The notes: a model not told the origin generated them from the letters alone. A DNA stretch of 51,186 nucleotides from Flavobacterium sp. (GCF_027490375.1 NZ_JAIXYH010000054.1:1-51186), one strand, 5' to 3'; positions 27,131 through 35,648 are shown, counted from the stretch's first letter. A program made the numbers and translations.

Positions 27131-27583
27131 ATGACTACATTAACAAAAGGCGATAAAGTGCCCCAATTTGAAGGTAAAGATCAAGACGGCAACGTACACA
27201 AAGCCGCCGATTACCTAGGAAAAAAACTCGTGGTTTTCTTCTATCCAAAAGCCGATACACCGGGCTGCACCGCCGAAGCCTGCGATTTGCGCGACAACTT
27301 CGAACACCTGCAAGCACGTGGCTACGAATTGTTAGGCGTTAGTGCCGACTCTGCGAAAGCACAAGCCAAGTTCAAAGACAAGTACCACCTGCCGTTTCCA
27401 CTTATTGCCGATGAAGATAAAGCTGTTATTCAGGCGTTTGGCGTTTGGGGTCCCAAGAAATTTATGGGAAAAACCTACGACGGAATTCATAGAACCACGT
27501 TCCTAATCGACGAGCAGGGCCTTATCGAAGACGTGATCTCCGACGTAAAAACAAAAGCACACGCGGCGCAGATTCTTAAATAG
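27131..27583 (+). CDS. bcp: Thioredoxin-dependent thiol peroxidase (Bcp/PrxQ)
   Basis: A 150-residue peroxiredoxin of the atypical 2-Cys type. The peroxidatic C46 and resolving C51 are in DTPGCTAEACDLRDN, the standard arrangement. The rest follows the thioredoxin fold, with FYPKADTPG and the conserved GVWGPKKFMGKTYDGIHRTT segment. It reduces hydrogen peroxide and organic hydroperoxides in the cytoplasm using thioredoxin. The gene is divergent from nth (139-bp spacer after the extended nth frame) and ends at a terminator. It complements the exported KatG nearby. Confidence 0.96.
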   Translation: MTTLTKGDKVPQFEGKDQDGNVHKAADYLGKKLVVFFYPKADTPGCTAEACDLRDNFEHLQARGYELLGVSADSAKAQAKFKDKYHLPFPLIADEDKAVIQAFGVWGPKKFMGKTYDGIHRTTFLIDEQGLIEDVISDVKTKAHAAQILK

Positions 27584-27600
27584 TTAGCTGTGTTTCAAAT

Positions 27601-27637
27601 AAAAAACCCGATTCAAAAAATGAATCGGGTTTTTTTA
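27601..27637. terminator. Strong bidirectional terminator after bcp
   Basis: A long perfect stem (AAAACCCGATTCA / TGAATCGGGTTTT) with a 5-bp A loop and T run lies between the convergent bcp and the 27722 gene. Confidence 0.92.
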
Positions 27638-27721
27638 TATCTTATTTCTGCCTGCTTTCAGTTCAATCTCGACTTTTGATCATTTCAAATCGTGAAAAAT
27701 CGCAGGTTAATTAGGAGTTCA

Positions 27722-29176
27722 CTACGAAACCAGCACTTTATTCGGATCGTAACCAAATAAACGGTGCTTTTTAATGAGCTCGGCAATACCTTGTGGCAAC
27801 ATCGGTTCCCAGCCTGGTTTCCCTTGGCCAATCATTTTTAGTACTTCGCGTGAAAACACCTGTAAATTCTGTGGATCGAAATCGTCGATATCAACCACTT
27901 TTCCATTGAATTTAAAGAACTTATACAATTCTTTCATGCGCGGATGTACTTTCAAATTCTCCGAATTGATGATTTCTCCATCTTCGCCCAACATCGGATA
28001 CAGAAACACTTTTAAATCGCGATAAAACAATTTTCCAAAAGCTTCCAAAATTCCTCCACTCAAATGGCGGTAGTATTTCTCGTCGAAAATATCAATCAAG
28101 TTGTTTACACCCAATGCCAATCCCATACGTGCTTTGGTGTAGTTGCTGAAATATTCAACAACCTTGTAGTATTCTTGGAAGTTCGAAATCATTACCGTTT
28201 GTCCGAGCGAGCAAAGCAATTCAGCGCGATCCATAAAGTCGCGTTCGTCGATTTCGCCGTCGGAACGTAAATTCGATAATGTGATTTCGAAAACGACCAA
28301 CGTATTTTTCTCATCTACTTTATTCTCCTGAATAAACATTTGATACGACTTTTTGTACATATCCATGTTTACTACCGTTACGGGTCGGAAACTTCCGCGT
28401 AAAGCGAGAATATTTTTTTTGTAAAGAATTGCTGCTGGCAAAATGTTGTTTCCATCGGGTCCGAACATTACCGCATCAGTCATGCCGTTTTTCACCAACT
28501 GCAAACTCATTAAACGGTTATCGACATTCGCAAAACGCGGTCCGCTGAAGTTTATCGTATCAATTTCCAGCTGATCTTTATCCAAATGATCGTACAAATA
28601 GCGAAGTAATCTTTTCGGATCGTTGTATTTATAGAATGCACCGTAAATCAAGTTCACACCTAGGATTCCTAAAGTTTCTTGCTGCAAGCGCGCATCGGTT
28701 TCCTTAAAACGAATGTGAATGATGATTTCGTTGTAATCTTCGTCGGGTTCAATCTGGAACCGAATACCAACCCAACCGTGTCCCTTATATTGCTTCGCAA
28801 AATCGATGGTTGCAACCGTGTTTGCGTAACTGAAGAAAATTTTATTCGGATGTTTTTCACGACTCAAACGGCGTTCAATCAAATCAACTTCGTGATTCAA
28901 CATTTTCTTTAAACGCGATTCGGTCACATAACGACCGTCGGCTTCAACACCGTAAATCGCATCCGAAAAATCTTTGTCGTACGCCGACATCGCCTTAGCA
29001 ATCGTCCCAGAAGAGCCGCCCGATCTAAAGAAGTGACGCACTGTTTCTTGGCCGGCACCGATTTCTGCAAAAGTTCCGTAGATGTTTTCGTTTAAGTTAA
29101 TGCGTAGCGCCTTATCTTTTATTGAAGGTACTTGTTCAATGACCTTGTCTCCTTTTAACTTTATTCCGGTGTCCAT
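27722..29176 (-). CDS. Conserved cytoplasmic protein of unknown function
   Basis: A 484-residue soluble protein with no signal peptide or membrane segment. It belongs to a strongly conserved Bacteroidota family that I recognise by segments such as NENIYGTFAEIGAGQETVR, AKAMSAYDKDFSDAIYG and INFSGPRFANVDNRLMSLQL. In databases relatives carry unsupported names such as TonB-dependent receptor or nicotinate-nucleotide adenylyltransferase; neither a plug/barrel nor a nucleotidyltransferase HxGH motif is present here. The cellular role is unknown. It is transcribed alone from a promoter box at 29195 and converges on bcp. Confidence 0.8.
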   Translation of the reverse strand: MDTGIKLKGDKVIEQVPSIKDKALRINLNENIYGTFAEIGAGQETVRHFFRSGGSSGTIAKAMSAYDKDFSDAIYGVEADGRYVTESRLKKMLNHEVDLIERRLSREKHPNKIFFSYANTVATIDFAKQYKGHGWVGIRFQIEPDEDYNEIIIHIRFKETDARLQQETLGILGVNLIYGAFYKYNDPKRLLRYLYDHLDKDQLEIDTINFSGPRFANVDNRLMSLQLVKNGMTDAVMFGPDGNNILPAAILYKKNILALRGSFRPVTVVNMDMYKKSYQMFIQENKVDEKNTLVVFEITLSNLRSDGEIDERDFMDRAELLCSLGQTVMISNFQEYYKVVEYFSNYTKARMGLALGVNNLIDIFDEKYYRHLSGGILEAFGKLFYRDLKVFLYPMLGEDGEIINSENLKVHPRMKELYKFFKFNGKVVDIDDFDPQNLQVFSREVLKMIGQGKPGWEPMLPQGIAELIKKHRLFGYDPNKVLVS

Positions 29177-29194
29177 TGCTGTTGCGATTTAGCA

Positions 29195-29202
29195 CAAAAT
29201 TA
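29195..29202 (-). promoter_or_regulatory. -7 promoter box for the 484-residue conserved protein
   Basis: The minus strand reads TAATTTTG (TAnnTTTG), 18 bp before the start at 29176. Confidence 0.5.
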
Positions 29203-29301
29203 TAATAAAAGCTTGGTGATTCCTGCTATTTTGCCCGAAAGTTAGCATTTAATTAGCAATAACAATTGCACATATTTCGTGCCAAAACGGAAACAGATTA
29301 A

Positions 29302-29309
29302 TAACTTTG
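29302..29309 (+). promoter_or_regulatory. -7 promoter box for the MBL hydrolase, suggesting a leaderless start
   Basis: TAACTTTG fits TAnnTTTG and ends only 6 bp before the ATG at 29316. Transcription would be expected to begin at or within a few bases of the start codon, leaving essentially no 5' leader. Confidence 0.5.
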
Positions 29310-29315
29310 CCATCG

Positions 29316-30095
29316 ATGAATCCGAAATTAGACGTCTATTTTTTAGGAACAGGAACTTCACAAGGTATTCCAGTTATTGGAAGCACGCATCCTGTTTGTT
29401 TAAGTGAAGATTTTCGAGACAAGCGCCTACGTGTTTCCATTCGCGTTAAATCGGCAACAACTACTTTGGTAATCGATTGCGGTCCGGACTTTCGTCAACA
29501 AATGTTGCGATCGCAAACCGCTAAGCTCGACGCCATTTTATTTACTCACGAACACGCCGATCATACCGCCGGTCTCGACGATATTCGCCCGTTTTCGCTG
29601 TCGAAAGGCGCATTGCCTATTTACGTTTCTGAGGCAGTAAATCAAAATTTGCGTTCGCGTTTTGCCTATATTTTTGATGAAGAAAACCGCTATCCCGGTG
29701 CGCCCGAGGTTCAGGTACACATCATCGAAGCGGGCAAAGCTTTTAAAATTGGGGATATCGACATACTTCCGATCGAAGCAAAACACGGAAATCTGCCCAT
29801 TTTAGGCTTCCGATTTGGAAAAGTAGCTTACATGACCGATGTGAAAACACTTTCTGCGGAAGCGCTAGAACAGCTTAAGAATTTGGATGTACTAATTATC
29901 AATGTGCTTCGACAAGAGCCGCATCCCACACATTTAAACGTGGATGAAGCACTTGCCGTTATTGAACAAATACAACCCAAGAAAACCTATTTTACGCACA
30001 TCAGTCACCATTTGGGATTCCACGAAAGTGTGTCAAAAACACTTCCTAAATCTATAGAATTAGCATACGACAACCTCGAAATTGAAATTTTATGA
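29316..30095 (+). CDS. Metallo-beta-lactamase fold hydrolase, PhnP-like
   Basis: I choose the ATG at 29316 (MNPKLDVYFLGTG) over an upstream TTG at 29307, which lies inside the promoter box. The 259-residue protein has the HxHxDH metal motif as H78-E-H80-A-D82-H83 (FTHEHADHTAGLD). Later ligands are a probable D in YMTDVKTL and the histidines of YFTHISHHLGFH. The FLGTGTSQGIPVIG start is typical of PhnP-like phosphodiesterases that open cyclic phosphates; the substrate here is unproven. It overlaps the next gene by 4 bp (ATGA). Confidence 0.88.
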   Translation: MNPKLDVYFLGTGTSQGIPVIGSTHPVCLSEDFRDKRLRVSIRVKSATTTLVIDCGPDFRQQMLRSQTAKLDAILFTHEHADHTAGLDDIRPFSLSKGALPIYVSEAVNQNLRSRFAYIFDEENRYPGAPEVQVHIIEAGKAFKIGDIDILPIEAKHGNLPILGFRFGKVAYMTDVKTLSAEALEQLKNLDVLIINVLRQEPHPTHLNVDEALAVIEQIQPKKTYFTHISHHLGFHESVSKTLPKSIELAYDNLEIEIL

Positions 30096-30589
30096 AAAAA
30101 TCTATCTTCTTGTATCTCTTTATTTTATCGGTATTATTCAATGTGTTTACCTACGTTTTTTTATCAAAACAGGTGAAGTTTAATCAGGATCAATTAACGA
30201 AGGTGGAAAAGCGATCTTCAGACAAAATCAAGAAATTAGAAGATGCTTCGGCTGATTCCAATTATTTCGCATTGGAAAACAACCAGAACGCACAAAACTA
30301 TTTCGAAAAACCCGATGGAAGTTTTATCGCTCCGGAAAAATTAATTCCGTTCGTTAAAGAGCAGCTGATTTCATATAACGACAAGCCAACAGGAAATCCG
30401 TACACCGGTTACGAGCCAATTGACGGAAAAAAGTTCTTAGTTAATAAGGTGAAAGTTTTGAACCACCGCTGGATTATTGTCGACTTTAACAATACTGATC
30501 TTTGGGGCGAAGCCATTATTAAATACTTCATTAACGATGATGGTACCGTAGATTTCGAAACAGCCGAATCGCTTCTTTACAGCAAATAA
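30092..30589 (+). CDS. Membrane-anchored periplasmic protein of unknown function
   Basis: A 165-residue protein with one N-terminal hydrophobic segment (FLYLFILSVLFNVFTYVFLS) acting as an anchor. It is followed by a short coiled coil (KRSSDKIKKLEDASADSN) and a compact C-terminal domain with NHRWIIVDFNNTDLWGEAII. No enzyme motif is seen. Its ATG overlaps the MBL gene stop (ATGA), so translation is coupled, and a terminator follows the gene. The pairing with an MBL hydrolase is suggestive of a common pathway but not proof. Confidence 0.75.
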   Translation: MKKSIFLYLFILSVLFNVFTYVFLSKQVKFNQDQLTKVEKRSSDKIKKLEDASADSNYFALENNQNAQNYFEKPDGSFIAPEKLIPFVKEQLISYNDKPTGNPYTGYEPIDGKKFLVNKVKVLNHRWIIVDFNNTDLWGEAIIKYFINDDGTVDFETAESLLYSK

Positions 30590-30605
30590 GTGTCCATATT
30601 CAACT

Positions 30606-30646
30606 AAAAAAAGCGGATATTCTGATAAGGAGTGTCCGCTTTTTTA
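30606..30646 (+). terminator. Terminator after the MBL hydrolase pair
   Basis: AAAAAAGCGGA and TCCGCTTTTTT form an 11-bp stem around a 17-bp loop, ending in T residues. Confidence 0.75.
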
Positions 30647-30704
30647 TTTTGTGAAACTTGCACAAAAGAATTGAAATGTTAAAATTTCAAAATTTGATGA
30701 AATA

Positions 30705-30821
30705 TGCGGTTTTTCCGTAAAATTTATTGTTTGGGTTTTCGTAGGGATAAACCCGTTATTCCCCTTCCCGTTAAGGCGAAGCTCGCGAAAAAAACTAACA
30801 TTTCATTACGGAAAAACCGTA
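30705..30821. repeat. Pair of TACGG-N5-CCGTA dyads in inverted arrangement
   Basis: TGCGGTTTTTCCGTA at 30705-30719 and TACGGAAAAACCGTA at 30807-30821 are each a 5-bp-arm dyad; they are reverse complements of each other except one base, and lie about 102 bp apart. They sit in the 303-bp gap between two convergent genes, which otherwise holds only the terminator. They could be operator sites, ends of a small element, or a stem in an RNA. No ORF is present. Confidence 0.6.
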
Positions 30822-30893
30822 AATTTTACAGCTCATGCGACAATCTTGCCAAATGTATTAGCAAGCAAAATTGTTTTGATGGAATTCATTTTC

Positions 30894-31535
30894 TTAAACT
30901 TTTTTCAACCAATCTAAAAGGTCAAAGAAATTTTGAGGCGCAACGCCATGTCCGGCGGCATATTCGTGAAATTCGTGACGAATTCCGAGTGCAGTTAATT
31001 TTTCGGGAGCTTTTCGAGCCCAATCAATGGGAATAACTTGATCTACAATCCCGTGCGAAACAAAAATTCGTGTTTTTTCGAAACTGTTCTCTTTCGTTTC
31101 TAAAACGATTTCCGTATTCAAATAGCCGCTCAACGCAGCAATATTGGGTACTGTTTCAGGATATGACAGCGTTAGGGCATACGATAAAATCGCTCCTTGG
31201 CTAAAACCAATTACCACCGTTCGGTCTGCCGAAAAGCCACGAGCAGCTTGATAGCGTTCGATTGTTTCTTTTAGTAAGTCGCGAGACTGCGCCGCTTGCA
31301 CTAAATCGCTAAACTTATTTTCGTTGGCATCAAAATTTATTGCATACCAAGCAAAACTTCCGTAATACAAATCGTAGGGCGCACGAAGCGAGATAATATG
31401 GTCGTTGGCAGGTAATTCGGGAGCGAAGCCAAATAAATCTTCTTCATTACTTCCGTAGCCGTGAATCAGAAAAATTAATCGAGAATTTTCGTTTTTTTCT
31501 GCGGCAGCGCGCTCCAAGGCGTAGAGTTCGGTCAT
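30894..31535 (-). CDS. Phospholipase/carboxylesterase family hydrolase
   Basis: I place the start at 31535 (MTELYALERAAAEK); a longer frame to 31664 runs into the preceding gene. The 213-residue alpha/beta hydrolase has the oxyanion region FLIHGYGSNEEDLFG, nucleophile elbow GFSQGA, acid Asp in VDQVIPIDWA and catalytic His in AAGHGVAPQNF. It is intact and cytoplasmic. It likely cleaves carboxylic ester or thioester bonds; the natural substrate is unknown. The start is 1 bp beyond the stop of the DUF4870-like gene, so it is the last gene of the BatA-dihydroorotase-like operon. Confidence 0.9.
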   Translation of the reverse strand: MTELYALERAAAEKNENSRLIFLIHGYGSNEEDLFGFAPELPANDHIISLRAPYDLYYGSFAWYAINFDANENKFSDLVQAAQSRDLLKETIERYQAARGFSADRTVVIGFSQGAILSYALTLSYPETVPNIAALSGYLNTEIVLETKENSFEKTRIFVSHGIVDQVIPIDWARKAPEKLTALGIRHEFHEYAAGHGVAPQNFFDLLDWLKKV

Positions 31536-31536
31536 T

Positions 31537-31863
31537 TTATAGTTTTTTGAAGAATTTTTGGAACAAACTTCCCAGCAGCGGCAGCGGTTTGATGCTTCCC
31601 GACGAAGCACTGAAAATTCCGTAAAACATAAGTACGCTGATAAAAATCCACAAAGCTGTAGCAATTTGTAAACTTTCGAAGTTCGAAATGATCACGCCCA
31701 AGGAAATAAACGTAATCGTTAATCCAAGTCCTTGGCGAATGTGAAAACTTGCATACGGATTTTTATCTTCAGCGTTCATCGACATCGCGATAAGCGGACC
31801 AACAAATACGATATAACTAATAATAGCCGCCGTTTTTCCTGAATTAATTTCTTGTGGTGTCAT
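31537..31863 (-). CDS. DUF4870-like small membrane protein
   Basis: A 108-residue protein with three hydrophobic segments. The first is preceded by INSGKTAAIISYI, and NPYASFHIRQGLGLTI is the family-typical F-H-x-x-Q-type loop. The C-terminus is a basic tail (LFQKFFKKL). It is similar to DUF4870-type proteins of unknown function. Its start lies inside the dihydroorotase-like gene (20-bp overlap) and its stop is next to the hydrolase start, so it is tightly packed in the operon. Confidence 0.75.
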   Translation of the reverse strand: MTPQEINSGKTAAIISYIVFVGPLIAMSMNAEDKNPYASFHIRQGLGLTITFISLGVIISNFESLQIATALWIFISVLMFYGIFSASSGSIKPLPLLGSLFQKFFKKL

Positions 31864-33109
31864 GAATTACAACTTGATTATTATTGATACTTCCTACAAC
31901 TTTTCCTTTGGTTTCAAATCCGAGTAGCGCGGCATTTTTACAAGTGCTGTACAAATTCTCTAGGCCTACCTGTGCTGTTACAGCAGTTTCAAAAATCGTT
32001 AGATTGGCTTTTTCACCTTCTTTTATCTGGGGTGTTGCGATGCCAAATAGCGCGCGTCCTGCTGTTAATTTATCTATGAGCAACTCGGTTTCTAACTTCG
32101 TATGCAAACAGCCGAAAGCATAATCTAAACCGATACTTCCCGGCAATGCAATTTCGAATTCAACCATTTTTTCTTCTAAAGTTCTTGGTGCATGATCGGT
32201 GGTGATGCAATCGATTGTTCCGTCTTTTAACCCTTCGATAAGTGCCGCTTGATCTGCGGAACTTCGTGGTGGAGGCATTACTTTTTTGTTGCTGTCGAAG
32301 TCGGAATAATCATCTTCCGTCATCATGATGTTATTCATCGAAACACTGCACGTTACAGCCAATCCTGCTGCTTTAGCCCGACGAATTACCGCTACGCTTT
32401 CTGCTGTAGATATTGTTGGGAAGTGCAGTTTGCCGCCCGCATAACGTAAAACTTCTATATTTCGACTAATTTCGACGCTTTCTGCCAAAGCAGGAATGCC
32501 TTTTAAGCCGAGTTTCGTTGCCGCCACACCTTCGGAAGCGAAACCTTTGCCTGCTAATTTCTTATCGAGTGAGTAACAAATTACCACAGTGTTTAAATCT
32601 TTGGTGTATTGCAAGGCTAGTTTAAGTACGTTGGCATCGTCAGGAGTTTTTTTGTAATCGCCAAACGCTACAGCTCCTGCCAAATGCATTTCGTAAATGT
32701 TCGATAAATCTCTTCCGTTTTGCTCAACTGTAAGCGCACCAATCGGATACATTTGCGTAAGCTCGTTAGCTGACTTACCCAAAGCAAAAAGCACCTGCGC
32801 TTGTGTATCTGTAACCGGATTGTTGTTTGGTTCGTACAAGATTCCGGTAAATCCAGATTTTGCTGCGACTTGTAAACCATTTTTAATGGTTCCGCGATCT
32901 TCAAAACCGGGCTCACCAAACTGAACTGAAGTATCAAACCAACCCACAGACACTCCCAGATTATTGCCCGAAATGACACGGTCTGCGGAAGCATCAATTT
33001 GCGAACTAATCTGCTGAATTATTCCATCTTTAATAAGGATGTCGGTGCGTTTCAAGTGCAACGAGCTTCGCGAATCGTAACAGCTAACATTTTTGAGAAG
33101 TATCGTCAT
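31844..33109 (-). CDS. Dihydroorotase-like protein lacking the metal ligands
   Basis: A 421-residue amidohydrolase-fold protein clearly related to class I dihydroorotase (GEPGFED, EGLKDGTIDCITTDHAP). Active-site histidines are replaced. The usual D-x-H-x-H-x-R-E-P is here FDTSVQFGEPGF, with S61 and Q63 in place of His. The later H-x-S-T histidine is T232 (FPTIST), and the H-H region is N259-N260 (SMNNIM). It therefore probably cannot bind zinc or hydrolyse dihydroorotate. Such proteins can partner aspartate transcarbamoylase in other bacteria; that role is inference here. It is ATGA-coupled to the BatA gene upstream. Confidence 0.88.
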   Translation of the reverse strand: MTILLKNVSCYDSRSSLHLKRTDILIKDGIIQQISSQIDASADRVISGNNLGVSVGWFDTSVQFGEPGFEDRGTIKNGLQVAAKSGFTGILYEPNNNPVTDTQAQVLFALGKSANELTQMYPIGALTVEQNGRDLSNIYEMHLAGAVAFGDYKKTPDDANVLKLALQYTKDLNTVVICYSLDKKLAGKGFASEGVAATKLGLKGIPALAESVEISRNIEVLRYAGGKLHFPTISTAESVAVIRRAKAAGLAVTCSVSMNNIMMTEDDYSDFDSNKKVMPPPRSSADQAALIEGLKDGTIDCITTDHAPRTLEEKMVEFEIALPGSIGLDYAFGCLHTKLETELLIDKLTAGRALFGIATPQIKEGEKANLTIFETAVTAQVGLENLYSTCKNAALLGFETKGKVVGSINNNQVVIHDTTRN

Positions 33110-35028
33110 TTTACAAACTTTTGAATCAATATTTCACAGATTAAAAACAAGAAAGCAAGCAGTGCCAAAGTGCGCCAAAAGCCGCTGTTATCGCGTGCCG
33201 CTGAAAATTCGGATAGCAATTGTTCAAACGAATCTATTTCTTTTGCAGCAGACGGAATATCGAACCGAGCGCTTACATCACTTTCGTTGCGTTTGTAGTT
33301 AAAACTCATTTTGTCGATGGCTTTTCCCTCAAATAATAAATCGTAGTTGCCTGCAACTGTAGGCGCTTCTCCAAAATTGAGATATAATTTTTTTCCGTTA
33401 ATGCGTTGTTTTGGTATGAAATCGTACGATTTTTCAGCACGATTCACAATATGAGCAACTTGATCGGTTTCCAAATTCAAGTCGACAATTTTCTCCTGTT
33501 CTCCAAAAATCTCAAACTGCTGCAATCCCGCGCTGTTGTTGCCCGTTGCCATCCGATCGAACGTTACGACAACCAAAGGCGATTGGTAAAAGTTTGAATT
33601 CGGACTCGATAATCCTGCATTAAAAAGGAATACGTGTCCTTGACCGAGTTTAACGGCTTGTAGAAATGCAGATCCGTCGGCAAAGGTGAGTAACGGCAAA
33701 GTTCGTCCGCTAATCGTAAACGACGGATTAGCGAAAGGATACTGGAAATTATCGATTTTCTTTTCAAAAACACCTTGGAATAATTCGCTTTCAAAGGTAA
33801 TTCCGGTAACTAATTTCTTGGATTTTGCCGAAGCAGTCGCTGAAAGTTGGAGTTTTTCGAGAATTACTTTGAAAGCGTCGGCACTTAGGGTCTCTCGAGG
33901 TACAATACTGAGATTTACGCCATTTTCGACGGCTTCTAACAAATTTGCGACTAAAGTGGGCGTGAATTCGGGTATCTCGTTTAGAATGATCAACTGCTGT
34001 TTTCCGATACCGGCGTAATCTAAACCGCGAATATCGGTTTCTGTCAAGTCGAATTCTGTCGTTCCAAATATTTTGCGCAGCGAAACGTTACGTTCAGTTT
34101 CGCCAACCAGCAAGACTTTAAACTTTTGTGGCGCGGCAATTTCAAAGTAAAAGTTGTTGTCGTACGCCAGTGCATTGTCTGTAATTTGAACGTAGCCAGA
34201 GAATGGCAGTTTAGGCAAAGTAATGCTTACTCGTTGCGTATTTGCATTGAGTTTTACAACGGATTTTGCGACTGCAAGATTTCCGTTAAAAACTTGAAGT
34301 GCAGTGGAAGCTTCGCCTTCGCCGAATTTTTGTAAATCGATGGCAATTTTATAGAAGTCTTCTTGTGTTTCGGTGAGTTCAACGTTAGTAATCGCTATGT
34401 TTTGTTCCGATTCAATTTTTGGAATGTGGAAGTACAACTGCTGATTTCCATCGGTTTTAGGTGATTTCAATTCCGATAAACCGTCCGTAAAAACAACGAT
34501 GTCTTTTGCGCCTTTTACTTCGTCGGCTGAGCGCGATATCGCAGCATTTAAGTCGAACGGTAGGGCAGAAGGGGTAATTTTTTGTACCTCTTTTCGGATG
34601 GTTTTGATATCGGTATTAAAGTAAGCTTCGTCGTTGGTAATCAAAGATATTTTTCGGTTTTCATCCAAAGCGGATAAAATGGCTGCGATATTATATTCTA
34701 AAACACTTCCCTTTTTGGTTTCAGCTCCGTTCGAAAAAGAATTATCTACAATGAGTACTAATTCGTTATCGGCTGCTTGCGTATTTTCATTTTCAAAAAA
34801 GGGTTGTGCAAAGGCGAAGATGAGAAAGCTCAACAGCAATAATCGACTCGCTAAAAGCAAGTATTTTTTTAAGGTAGAGCTCTTTCGTGTTTGAATAGAA
34901 AGTTCTTGCAACAGTTTTACGTTTGTGAAATAGTATTTCTTAAAACGTCGTAACTGGAACAAATGCACCAGTATGGGCACAATTAAAAATCCGAGAAAGT
35001 ATAGAAATTCGGGATGTTTAAACGACAT
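33106..35028 (-). CDS. BatA-type membrane protein with VWA-like domain
   Basis: I choose the ATG at 35028 (MSFKHPEFLYFLG), where the BatA N-terminal double-helix domain begins. The 640-residue protein has hydrophobic segments at about 8-24 and 57-76, with LFQLRRFKKYYFTN between them. A VWA-like domain follows, with VLIVDNSFSNG containing the metal-ion site D-x-S-x-S. Then come long periplasmic-type beta domains and a C-terminal helix (LALLAFLFLICEILI). BatA-like proteins are linked with oxidative-stress tolerance in Bacteroides, but this member's role is unproven. The -7 box is 24 bp upstream; the stop overlaps the next gene by 4 bp. Confidence 0.85.
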   Translation of the reverse strand: MSFKHPEFLYFLGFLIVPILVHLFQLRRFKKYYFTNVKLLQELSIQTRKSSTLKKYLLLASRLLLLSFLIFAFAQPFFENENTQAADNELVLIVDNSFSNGAETKKGSVLEYNIAAILSALDENRKISLITNDEAYFNTDIKTIRKEVQKITPSALPFDLNAAISRSADEVKGAKDIVVFTDGLSELKSPKTDGNQQLYFHIPKIESEQNIAITNVELTETQEDFYKIAIDLQKFGEGEASTALQVFNGNLAVAKSVVKLNANTQRVSITLPKLPFSGYVQITDNALAYDNNFYFEIAAPQKFKVLLVGETERNVSLRKIFGTTEFDLTETDIRGLDYAGIGKQQLIILNEIPEFTPTLVANLLEAVENGVNLSIVPRETLSADAFKVILEKLQLSATASAKSKKLVTGITFESELFQGVFEKKIDNFQYPFANPSFTISGRTLPLLTFADGSAFLQAVKLGQGHVFLFNAGLSSPNSNFYQSPLVVVTFDRMATGNNSAGLQQFEIFGEQEKIVDLNLETDQVAHIVNRAEKSYDFIPKQRINGKKLYLNFGEAPTVAGNYDLLFEGKAIDKMSFNYKRNESDVSARFDIPSAAKEIDSFEQLLSEFSAARDNSGFWRTLALLAFLFLICEILIQKFVK

Positions 35029-35052
35029 CGTATATGATTGCTGATCGAAGCC

Positions 35053-35060
35053 CAAAAATA
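35053..35060 (-). promoter_or_regulatory. -7 promoter box for the BatA operon
   Basis: The minus strand reads TATTTTTG (TAnnTTTG), 24 bp before the start at 35028; it probably drives four genes down to 30894. Confidence 0.55.
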
Positions 35061-35138
35061 GAACTTTAGATCTTAATTTTTCCCAGAATTTAGGAGAATT
35101 ACAGAAATCATAACCGACCTTTGTGAAAACAATTGAAT

Positions 35139-35573
35139 ATGGAAATTATTTTAGGAAAGAAAGTAGGCGATTTAGTCTTTGGGATGCTTCCCGCAGAAGT
35201 GGAAAATCTTTACGGAACGCCCGATTACAGTTACACCGACGACGATAATGATTTAATTTACATCTACAATCAGCTGCAGTTGCGTTTGGCATTTTACGAA
35301 CTGGAAGATTTTAAATTGTGTTATGTAATTACTGCAAATCCGAAAGCTGTAGTTCATGAAATCAGTTTTATAGGTATGAATTTGAATGAAGCAACCGATT
35401 TATTGCAGCAACAAACTAAGGTAAAGCCGTTTGCAGAACGTTTGGATTTAACCGAATTACTTGTATTCGAGGGAGTGAGTTTTAATTTGGTAGCCGAATT
35501 TGGTACGGTTTCTAAATTAGAAATCGGCGTTGCAGTTAGTGATAACGATGAATTTGTTTTTCCGAAGCGTTAA
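35139..35573 (+). CDS. Cytoplasmic protein of unknown function
   Basis: I choose the ATG at 35139 (MEIILGKKVGDLVFGM), two codons after a TTG. The 144-residue soluble protein has mixed alpha/beta character, with LGKKVGDLVFGMLPAEVENL and a D/E-rich SYTDDDNDLIYIYN segment. The initial region resembles a short motif repeated at HEISFIGMNLNEATDLL, so there may be two similar halves. No named family is recognised. It is single and convergent with the isomerase operon, separated by a strong terminator. Confidence 0.7.
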   Translation: MEIILGKKVGDLVFGMLPAEVENLYGTPDYSYTDDDNDLIYIYNQLQLRLAFYELEDFKLCYVITANPKAVVHEISFIGMNLNEATDLLQQQTKVKPFAERLDLTELLVFEGVSFNLVAEFGTVSKLEIGVAVSDNDEFVFPKR

Positions 35574-35593
35574 GCTATTCGGTTTGGCGAATA

Positions 35594-35629
35594 AAAAATG
35601 GCTGTTGGAAAAAACCGACAGCCATTTTT
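35594..35629. terminator. Bidirectional terminator between 35573 and the isomerase operon
   Basis: TGGCTGTTGG (35599-35608) and CCGACAGCCA (35615-35624) pair fully, allowing one G-T, around an A6 loop. An A run comes before and a T run after. Confidence 0.85.
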
Positions 35630-35648
35630 CGTTACAATATGTTGTTTT

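Noticed and set aside
27722..29176. TonB-dependent receptor
   Set aside because: No signal peptide, plug domain or beta-barrel pattern; this name appears to be an inherited misannotation.
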